The position numbers were made by a program, and so were the translations under genes. Positions 58,089 through 64,000 of a stretch of DNA of 64,000 nucleotides are shown piece after piece. This stretch comes from an uncultured Verrucomicrobiota bacterium. Lineage in GTDB: Bacteria > Verrucomicrobiota > Kiritimatiellia > CAIQIC01 > Lenti-01. The stretch is taken from positions 248,001 to 312,000 of the forward strand of contig CALMBO010000027.1 in NCBI GenBank assembly GCA_937860055.1, read 5' to 3'. Within the stretch, counting starts at the first letter, position 1. Every line of letters starts with the position of its first letter. The notes below the pieces were generated by a model. That model had not been told where the DNA came from. It was given only the letters and a program-made list of their open reading frames with translations, and did not search any database.

Positions 58089-60416
58089 ATGATGCCGCCG
58101 ATGACTAATCCTAACGACCTGGCGCGCCGCGTGGCCGCGCTTCTTTCCTCCCCCCGATACCGCCCCCTCCCCGAACGAGAACTGGCCAAGAGCCTCCATC
58201 TTGAACCGGGACAGCGGGGACTTCTCCGCCAAGCCCTCCACGAGCTTCAGAGCCAAGGACGGGCCGCGCCGCTGGGAGGCGGCCGATGGGGCGCCTCCGC
58301 CGCTTCTTCCGGCCCCGTTTCCGGCACCTTCTGCGTCCGCCCGAACGGTTCTGGCTGGCTGATTCCCGACGGGCCCCGCCAGCCGCCCATGTGGGTCGAC
58401 CCGGCCTCGGCCGGCGCCGCCATGAACGGCGACAAAATCCAGGCCGTGCCCGCCCGCCGCGAAGCCTTCGGGCGCATGCTGGGCGCCCGCCCCGATACGA
58501 AGGCGGTCCGGCTCGTGCGCATCCTGGAACGCAAGCGGAAGTGGGTGGTCGGCATCCTGCAGGCCACGCCCCACCATGCCTACGTGGTGCCGCGCGATCC
58601 CCTCCTGCGGACGAACATCCAGCTGCTCGATCCTCCCGCCAGGCTGGAAGGGCATTTCGGCAATCTCGTCGTCGCCCGCATCGTCGAGGACGAGCTCTCC
58701 GAGGGCCGTCCCGTCACCGCCCGGTTCGCCGAAGACCTCGGCGACCCCGCCAGCGTGGCCAACGACATTCCCGCCCTGCTCATGGACCGCGGCCTTTCCG
58801 AGGCCTTTCCCGAGGAAGTGAAGAAGGCATCCCGCCAGGCTCATTCGCTGCTGGTCCAGCGCGGCGCCGATCCGCGCGGCCGCGTCGACCTGCGCAACCA
58901 GTGGATCATGGCCATCGATCCCGCCACCGCCCATGACCACGACGACGCCGTTTCCATCGAAGCCCTCCCCGGCAACCGCTGGAAGCTGGGCGTCCACATC
59001 GCCGATGTGGCGGCCTACGTCGAGCCCGGCTCCGTGATCGACCGCGAAGCCCTCCGCCGCGGCAACAGCACCTATCTGGTCGACCGCGTCATCCGCATGC
59101 TGCCGAAGGACCTCACCGTCCGCGTGTGCAGCCTGCTTCCCGGCGAGGACCATCTCGCCCATACCGTGGAAATCACCTATGACGACCACGGCCGCGTCCT
59201 GGAATCCAGGACCTTCCGGTCCATCATCCGCTCCAAGGCCACCCTTTCCTACGACCAGGTGCAGGACTTCTTCGAAACCGGCCGCCTCGACGGATACTCC
59301 GGGGAGCTGCTGGCCGCCTTGCGCCACCTGCGCCGGCTGGCGAAGAAAATCCGCGACCTGCGCTTCGAGAACGGCGCGCTCGATTTCGCCCTGCCGGAGG
59401 TCCATTGCGACCTGGACGCGGAAGGCCGTCCCGTGGGCTTCACCCGGCGCGGCTCCACCGAAGCCTACAACCTCATCGAGGAATGCATGCTCGCCGCCAA
59501 CCAGGTCGTCGCCCGGAAGGTGCACGAGGCGGGGATTCCCGGCATCTACCGCGTCCACGACGAACCGTCCGAGGAACAATGGACGCGCATGGCCGGCGAA
59601 TTGCGCGCGCTCGGCCACCGCACGAAGCCCGAAACGGCCAAGGATCTCAACCGGATCGCCCGCGCGGTGGCCGGCAGGCCCGACCAGTACATGGTCACCC
59701 TGACCCTCCTGCGCAATATGAAGCGCGCGACCTACGAAGCCGAATGCCGCCCCCACTTCGGGCTCGGCTTCACGCATTACGCCCATTTCACCTCGCCCAT
59801 CCGGCGCTATCCCGATCTCATCCTCCATCGCATCCTCGTCGGCATCGAGGAAGGGCGCCGGACCCCGGCCTACTCCTCCGCCGAAATCGAGAAGCTCTCC
59901 CTCCATTGCTCCGAGACCGAGCGCGAATCCGCCGAGCTGGAAAGCCAGTCCATCCAGATCAAGCGCATCCGCTACTTCGCCTCCCTCCTGGAGAAGGGCG
60001 AGACCGGCCCCTTCAAGGGCACCGTCATCTCGCTGAATCCCAAGGGCCTCATCGTCGAACTCGCCGACACCCTCCAGCAAGGCATGCTGCCCTACTACGC
60101 CATGGGCACGGAACGCTACTTCGTGTCCGACGACGGCTTCTCCGCCTCCGCCAGGGGCTCCGCCTTCCGCCTCGGGCAATCCATCGAGGTCGGCCTCGCC
60201 TCCGTGGATGAAAATCTCCTGCGCGTGGATTTCTTCCTCCCCGGCGCCGAAAAACGCCCGCCGCGCCGCCAGGACCGCCATCCGCCGCGCAAGGGTCCGG
60301 CAGGGCATTCCTCCGGTTCCCCCCACAAACGCATTGACAAACCCAGGGGAAAAGCCGGAAATGCATCCCAACGTGGTCCGATGAGATCCGGCCACCCAAG
60401 GAGACCCCATAAATGA
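58089..60416 (+). CDS. rnr: Ribonuclease R
   Basis: A 775-residue 3'-5' exoribonuclease of the RNB family. An N-terminal winged-helix part (LARRVAALLSSPRYRPLPER) precedes cold-shock domains (about 70-240). The RNB domain has the metal site in AIDPATAHDHDDAVS, then LGVHIADVAAYVEPGS and the YAHFTSPIRRYPDLILHR signature. A C-terminal S1 domain (FKGTVISLNPKGLIVEL) is followed by a very basic tail that helps RNA binding. The first ATG has GGGGGAT upstream; another ATG 12 bases on is possible. Its stop overlaps the start of the porin-like gene (ATGA), whose own promoter candidate lies inside the end of rnr. Confidence 0.94.
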   Translation: MMPPMTNPNDLARRVAALLSSPRYRPLPERELAKSLHLEPGQRGLLRQALHELQSQGRAAPLGGGRWGASAASSGPVSGTFCVRPNGSGWLIPDGPRQPPMWVDPASAGAAMNGDKIQAVPARREAFGRMLGARPDTKAVRLVRILERKRKWVVGILQATPHHAYVVPRDPLLRTNIQLLDPPARLEGHFGNLVVARIVEDELSEGRPVTARFAEDLGDPASVANDIPALLMDRGLSEAFPEEVKKASRQAHSLLVQRGADPRGRVDLRNQWIMAIDPATAHDHDDAVSIEALPGNRWKLGVHIADVAAYVEPGSVIDREALRRGNSTYLVDRVIRMLPKDLTVRVCSLLPGEDHLAHTVEITYDDHGRVLESRTFRSIIRSKATLSYDQVQDFFETGRLDGYSGELLAALRHLRRLAKKIRDLRFENGALDFALPEVHCDLDAEGRPVGFTRRGSTEAYNLIEECMLAANQVVARKVHEAGIPGIYRVHDEPSEEQWTRMAGELRALGHRTKPETAKDLNRIARAVAGRPDQYMVTLTLLRNMKRATYEAECRPHFGLGFTHYAHFTSPIRRYPDLILHRILVGIEEGRRTPAYSSAEIEKLSLHCSETERESAELESQSIQIKRIRYFASLLEKGETGPFKGTVISLNPKGLIVELADTLQQGMLPYYAMGTERYFVSDDGFSASARGSAFRLGQSIEVGLASVDENLLRVDFFLPGAEKRPPRRQDRHPPRKGPAGHSSGSPHKRIDKPRGKAGNASQRGPMRSGHPRRPHK
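60334..60362 (+). promoter_or_regulatory. Promoter candidate for the porin-like gene, within the end of rnr
   Basis: A perfect TTGACA (60334-60339), 17 bases, GGAAAT (60357-60362), a weak -10. AAGGAG precedes the porin ATG at 60413. Confidence 0.4.
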
Positions 60417-61228
60417 AGAAATTCGGTGCCCTGCTGATGGTTGCGGCTTTTGTCGCGATGCCCATGGCCGCGTCGGCCGCGGAAGGTTTTGTCTATGCGG
60501 ATGTCCTCTCCGCCTATGTCTATAACGGCCAGGTCGGCAACGACGAAGCCGTCTTCCAGCCCGGTCTCAATGTAGCCGGCCCCCTCGGCCTTGGCTACAG
60601 CCTTTGGGCCAACATGGACCTGACCGACAGCGCGCGCTCCTGGTACCCCGACACCGCCGGCGAATGGAATGAAATCGATCTCGGCCTGGACTGGACCCTC
60701 CCGTGGGAAGGCCCCGTCAGCCTGACCCTGGGCGGCATCTATTTCATCTTCCCCCAGGCCTCCGGAGAGGTCATCGCGGCCGAAGACGGCACCACCTCCG
60801 CTTCCCCGGCTCCCGCCGACGGTTCCTATGAGGTCTATGCCAAGGTCGGTGCCACGGATCTGCTCCTCTCCCCCTCCGTCAAGCTCTGCCACGACCTGGA
60901 CAACACCGACGACTGGATCGCCTTCCTCTCCCTCACGCACAGCTTCGGCCTGACCGACGCCCTCTCCCTCGACCTCACCGGCACCCTCAGCTACGCCGGC
61001 GAATACTATGTCGAAACCAACTACGGCTCCGACACCGGCGCCGCCTTCGCGCATGCCCAGCTCGATGCCGTCCTGGCCTATGCCCTCACCGAACAGGCCA
61101 CCATCGGCCTCAAGGGCTCCTTCAGCTCGATCGTCGACAGCGGAGTCCGCGACGACATCGAGGAAAGCGACTTCTATCCCGACGTGGACATCTTCTTCGG
61201 CGGCGTCACCGCCAGCTATTCGTTCTAA
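60413..61228 (+). CDS. Outer membrane beta-barrel protein, porin-like
   Basis: A 271-residue exported protein. The signal peptide ends MAASAA. The mature part alternates polar and hydrophobic residues as beta strands do (GLGYSLWANMDLTDS, VSLTLGGIYFIFP, AHAQLDAVLAYALTEQATIG) and the last residue is Phe (TASYSF), the outer-membrane insertion signal. It resembles the TorF-type putative porins. AAGGAG lies nine bases before the ATG. A strong hairpin terminator follows at 61441. The 213 bases between hold two copies of a palindromic repeat. Confidence 0.78.
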   Translation: MKKFGALLMVAAFVAMPMAASAAEGFVYADVLSAYVYNGQVGNDEAVFQPGLNVAGPLGLGYSLWANMDLTDSARSWYPDTAGEWNEIDLGLDWTLPWEGPVSLTLGGIYFIFPQASGEVIAAEDGTTSASPAPADGSYEVYAKVGATDLLLSPSVKLCHDLDNTDDWIAFLSLTHSFGLTDALSLDLTGTLSYAGEYYVETNYGSDTGAAFAHAQLDAVLAYALTEQATIGLKGSFSSIVDSGVRDDIEESDFYPDVDIFFGGVTASYSF

Positions 61229-61251
61229 CGCGGATTTAAATCGCGTAACGG

Positions 61252-61286
61252 CTGCGCCCCCCCCACGGCCTCGCGCCGTGGGAGGC
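61252..61286. repeat. REP-like repeat, copy 1
   Basis: Begins CTGCGCCCCC and ends GCCGTGGGAGGC. It contains the inverted arms CCCACGGC and GCCGTGGG, able to form a hairpin. No T tract follows. The second copy is 65 bases away in the same orientation. Confidence 0.65.
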
Positions 61287-61316
61287 TTGGCCCCTTGATT
61301 CCCCCGTCTCGTCATG

Positions 61317-61350
61317 CTGCGCCCCCCCACGGCCTCGCGCCGTGGGAGGC
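61317..61350. repeat. REP-like repeat, copy 2
   Basis: Identical to copy 1 except for one C fewer in the C run. Both copies are intergenic between the porin-like gene and the radical SAM gene. Confidence 0.65.
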
Positions 61351-61440
61351 GAAGGTGGTTCCCCGCCGCGCAAGGGGACGGGGCTTGTCCAAATGGTGCC
61401 CGCAATTCACTTGGGAAAGGCCCCATAGACGGGAGCCCCG

Positions 61441-61470
61441 GCGCCCCGCGGATTTCCGCGGGGCGCTTTT
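61441..61470 (+). terminator. Intrinsic terminator after the porin-like gene
   Basis: GCGCCCCGCGG-ATTT-CCGCGGGGCGC followed by TTTT. It abuts the stop of the convergent radical SAM gene. Confidence 0.8.
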
Positions 61471-62489
61471 CATTTCCAGACGCCTTCGCACTCCCGCCCG
61501 CAGGCGGTGCAGCGCCCCGCCGCATCCATCCCCGTCCTCTTCGAGCGGAACCCCTCCCGCTCGATCAGGTGCGCGCCGCAGTCCGGACAGATGGTGGCCG
61601 TCGCGTCCTCTTCCCCCCGGACATTCCCCACATAGACGTGGTGCAGGCCGTTCTCCTTGGCCTGCGCCCTCGCCCGCCGCAAGGTGGCCGGCGGCGTGGG
61701 CGGGACGTCCCGCATGTCGCCATCCGGATGGAACGCGCTGAAATGCAGCGGCGTCCCCGCTCCCAGGTGTTCCGCCACCCAGGCCGTCAGCTCGTCGATC
61801 TCCGCCTCCGAATCGTTGAGGCCCGGGATCAGCAGCAGCGTCACCTCCAGCCAGCAGCCGGTCTCCTTCCGGATGGCCTCGAGCGTCTCCAGCACCGGCC
61901 CCAGCCGCGCCCGGCACCATTTCCGGTAGAAATCGTCGCGGAAGGATTTGAGGTCCACGTTCGCCGCATCCATCTTCCGGAAGAACTCCACCCGCGACTC
62001 GGGAGAGAAGAAGCCGGCGCTGACCGCCACCATGCGGAGCCCCTTGGCATGGCAGGCGTCCGCGATGTCCATCGCATATTCCGCCCACACCGCCGGCTCG
62101 TTGTAGGTCGCCGCGACCGAAGGAATGCCTCCCCGCGCCGCCATCTGCGCCACCTCCTCCGGCAGGACGGGCGTCCGCTCCGGATGCGGCAGGCCCGACG
62201 GATGGCTCAGCTCCCAGTTCTGGCAGAACTGGCATGCCAGGTTGCATCCCAGCGTCCCCAGCGACAGGATCGGCGTGCCCGGCAGGAAATGGTTCAGCGG
62301 CTTTTTCTCGATGGGATCGACCTGCATCGCCACCGGCCACCCCCACGTCTGCGCCACCAGCGTCCCGCCCTCGTTCAGGCGCCCGAAGCAGCGCCCGCGT
62401 GCGCCCACGGGGATCCGGCACCGGTGCGGACAAAGCTCGCACTGCACCACCCCGTTCTCCAACGCCTTCCAGAATCGCGCCGTCTTCAT
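61470..62489 (-). CDS. Radical SAM enzyme of the AmmeMemoRadiSam system
   Basis: A 339-residue radical SAM protein. The cluster motif C-x3-C-x2-C is in LGCNLACQFCQNWELS. An extra pair of cysteines near the N-terminus (CELCPHRC) and a rubredoxin-like zinc end (CPDCGAHL .. CTACGREC) frame the barrel. The order of blocks (ARGRCFGRLNEGG, IEKKPLNHFLPG, SVAATYNEPAVWAEYAMD, LHFSAFHPDGDM) matches the radical SAM member of AmmeMemoRadiSam; its reaction is not established. GGAGG precedes the ATG. The start overlaps the sufU stop by four bases, so it is coupled to Fe-S assembly. MEMO and AMMECR1 are fused at 41328-42854. Confidence 0.88.
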   Translation of the reverse strand: MKTARFWKALENGVVQCELCPHRCRIPVGARGRCFGRLNEGGTLVAQTWGWPVAMQVDPIEKKPLNHFLPGTPILSLGTLGCNLACQFCQNWELSHPSGLPHPERTPVLPEEVAQMAARGGIPSVAATYNEPAVWAEYAMDIADACHAKGLRMVAVSAGFFSPESRVEFFRKMDAANVDLKSFRDDFYRKWCRARLGPVLETLEAIRKETGCWLEVTLLLIPGLNDSEAEIDELTAWVAEHLGAGTPLHFSAFHPDGDMRDVPPTPPATLRRARAQAKENGLHHVYVGNVRGEEDATATICPDCGAHLIEREGFRSKRTGMDAAGRCTACGRECEGVWK

Positions 62490-62914
62490 TTCCGGCCTCC
62501 CGGGTTTTTCGCCAAGGCCTGTTCCAGCGCCTTCCAGACCAGCATCGCGCAATGGATCCGCGCCGGGAATTTCTCGATGCCGTTGAACGCCTGGAAATCG
62601 CCCCATTGCTCCTCGAACCCCGCGCGGCCGAGGCGGGCGGCGAAGGCCGACGCCATCGCCGCGATCTCGGCCCGCGTCTTCCCCTCCAGGCTTTTCGCCG
62701 CCATGGAGGCGGCGGCCGTGCTCACCGCGCAGCCATGCAGTTCGTGCACCATCCGCTCCAATCCGCCTTCCGGCGTCCAGTGCAGTTTCAGGCGGATCTC
62801 GTCCCCGCAGGCGGTATTGAGCGCCTCGGCGTCCTCCGTCCCGCGCGGCACGCTCCCCGCGCCATGGGGCTTCTTCGCATGCGCCAGCAGCCGGGCCTGG
62901 TAGATGTCGTTCAC
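62486..62914 (-). CDS. sufU: Iron-sulfur cluster assembly protein SufU-like
   Basis: A 142-residue IscU/SufU-type protein. The three conserved cysteines are in LNTACGDEIRL, HELHGCAVSTAAASMAA and RIHCAMLVWKAL. In SufU they hold zinc and accept sulfur from SufS. The Asp after the first Cys (CGD) is kept. The start is a GTG at 62914 overlapping the sufS stop (GTGA). It lies directly between sufS and the radical SAM gene, which needs an Fe-S cluster. Confidence 0.88.
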   Translation of the reverse strand: MNDIYQARLLAHAKKPHGAGSVPRGTEDAEALNTACGDEIRLKLHWTPEGGLERMVHELHGCAVSTAAASMAAKSLEGKTRAEIAAMASAFAARLGRAGFEEQWGDFQAFNGIEKFPARIHCAMLVWKALEQALAKNPGGRK

Positions 62915-64000
62915 GTGAACAGCTCCTGCGCGGCCTGCACGCCCTCCACCAGGCGCCGCACCTCGTCCGCCGTATTGTAGGGCGCAAAGCTCGCCCGCAC
63001 CGCCGACTCGATCCCCAGCCGCCGCATCAGCGGCTGCGCGCACATGTGCCCGGCCCGCACCGCCAGCCCCCGCCCGTCGAGGATCTGCGCCACGTCGTGC
63101 GCATGCACCCCTTCCACGCTGAAGCTCACCAGCGAGACCCGCCCCTCTGCCGGGCCCCACGTCCGGACCCCCTTCAGCGACGACAACTCCTCTGCAGCCT
63201 GCCGCGCCAGCCCCGCCACATGCCCATGGGCCGCCGCAGGCAGCGCGCGCACCCATTCGATCGCCGCCGCCAGCCCCACCGCCCCCGCCGCGTTTGGCGT
63301 GCCGCCTTCGAAGCGGTAGGGCACCTCCGCCCACGTCGCCGTCAGGTCGTCCACGCGCGCGATCATCTCGCCGCCGTACAAAAGCGGCTCCATCGGCTCC
63401 AGCAGCTCGCGCCGCCCCCACAGGACCCCCGTCCCCATCGGACCGAACATCTTGTGCCCCGAAAACGCGAAGAAATCGCACCCCATGTCCTTCACATCCA
63501 CCGGCAGATGCGCCACCCCCTGCGCCCCGTCCACCAGCACCCGCGCCCCCGCCTCGTGCGCCGCCGCGCAGATCGCGCGCACATCGTTCACCGCCCCCAG
63601 GACATTCGAGACCCAGGCCACGGCCACCCATTTCGTCCGGCGCGCGCCGAGCCCCTTCCGGAAGGCCGCCAGGTCCAGCCGCCCGTCCGGAGCCAGCGGA
63701 ATGATCTTCAGCGCCGCCCCCATCCGGCGGACGGCCTGTTGCCACGGCACCCAGTTGCTGTGGTGCTCCGCCGCCGACACCCACACCTCGTCGCCCGGCC
63801 CGATCTCCCAGCGTGCCAGCCCCGACGCCACCAGGTTGATGGCCGCCGTCGTTCCGGACGTGAAAATGACTTCCTCCGGCGCCACGGCCCCCGCGAACTT
63901 CGCAACGGCCGCCCGCGCCCCCTCGTAGGCCGCCGTCGCCTCGGCCCCCAGCCGGTGCACGCTCCGCCGCGTGTTCGCGTTGTGCTGCCGGTAGAACTGG
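62911..64000 (-). CDS. sufS: Cysteine desulfurase SufS (5' end outside window)
   Basis: The reading frame runs off the right edge; about 362 residues are visible. It is a PLP enzyme that takes sulfur from cysteine. The start of the visible part (FYRQHNANTRRSVHRLG) is a SufS block. TSGTTAAINLVASG, EHHSNWVPWQ, LVDGAQGVAHLPVD, the PLP-Lys in FSGHKMFGPMGTG and the active Cys in RAGHMCAQPL are intact. The GHMCAQP loop with its single Cys is that of SufS rather than IscS. It overlaps sufU by four bases. Confidence 0.94.
   Translation of the reverse strand, partial: QFYRQHNANTRRSVHRLGAEATAAYEGARAAVAKFAGAVAPEEVIFTSGTTAAINLVASGLARWEIGPGDEVWVSAAEHHSNWVPWQQAVRRMGAALKIIPLAPDGRLDLAAFRKGLGARRTKWVAVAWVSNVLGAVNDVRAICAAAHEAGARVLVDGAQGVAHLPVDVKDMGCDFFAFSGHKMFGPMGTGVLWGRRELLEPMEPLLYGGEMIARVDDLTATWAEVPYRFEGGTPNAAGAVGLAAAIEWVRALPAAAHGHVAGLARQAAEELSSLKGVRTWGPAEGRVSLVSFSVEGVHAHDVAQILDGRGLAVRAGHMCAQPLMRRLGIESAVRASFAPYNTADEVRRLVEGVQAAQELFT

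Noticed and set aside
61252-61350. Possible CRISPR array
   Set aside because: Only two repeats with one gap, palindromic and GC-only, no cas genes nearby; better explained as REP-like elements.

Overview
The window is a very GC-rich bacterial chromosome segment with strongly C-ending codons. It is densely coded on both strands, with no insertion sequences, phage genes or CRISPR array and no gene-free stretch over 300 bases. The gene content fits the PVC superphylum, most likely Kiritimatiellota/Verrucomicrobiota. Pointers are very large secreted starch-active enzymes and proteases carrying DxDxDG calcium motifs, a Gld-like ABC operon with a DUF4340 partner, an excisionase-type HTH fused to a PTS EIIA domain, and a type-2-like IleRS. 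The assignment is an inference from family content; there is no rRNA gene in the window to confirm it.

Layout. 1-8.1 kb: end of ileS, a small exported protein, a Nudix hydrolase overlapped by an unknown protein, a secreted SGNH hydrolase, a WG-repeat protein, and an NDH2-like flavoprotein coupled to a DoxX protein. 8.1-13.6 kb (minus): the translation/secretion block rpmE, prfA, prmC, a membrane zinc-finger protein, ffh, rpsP, khpA, trmD. 13.7-23.3 kb: a 1660-residue subtilase, a HAF-repeat protein, and a GH31 glycosidase divergent from an AraC regulator. 23.3-29.2 kb: tRNA-Glu with a tiny basic protein gene behind it, a DUF486 protein, a secreted PIG-L deacetylase, dinB, a radical SAM/HhH protein and the HTH-EIIA fusion. 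29.2-38.6 kb (minus): two giant secreted amylases, GH57 (1343 aa) and GH13 (1711 aa). 38.7-41.3 kb: a phosphodiesterase and a stand-alone trpB. 41.3-46.6 kb (minus): a tolC-adaptor-FtsX permease operon ending in a MEMO-AMMECR1 fusion. 46.8-53.9 kb: a Gld-like ABC operon continuing into an unknown gene, a glycosyltransferase and an EamA protein. 53.9-61.2 kb: an Mpv17-like membrane protein, a methyltransferase, a YfcE phosphodiesterase, a hybrid histidine kinase, RNase R and a porin-like protein. 61.5-64 kb (minus): sufS (cut by the window end), sufU and a radical SAM enzyme of the AmmeMemoRadiSam type.

How parts fit together. The GH57, GH13 and possibly GH31 enzymes form an extracellular alpha-glucan degradation set. 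The amylases share a paralogous accessory module and both have LacI/CcpA-like operator candidates upstream. The MEMO-AMMECR1 fusion and the radical SAM enzyme, 19 kb apart, together supply all three parts of the AmmeMemoRadiSam set, and the radical SAM gene is translationally coupled to Fe-S assembly genes.

Two regulatory patterns stand out. One is a TTTTCCA-N5-TGGAA dyad found as close pairs at 46.65 kb and 54.65 kb. The other is a recurring promoter layout (TTGnnn, 17 bases, TAnnnT) placed 6-8 bases before start codons without a ribosome binding site, which suggests leaderless mRNAs.
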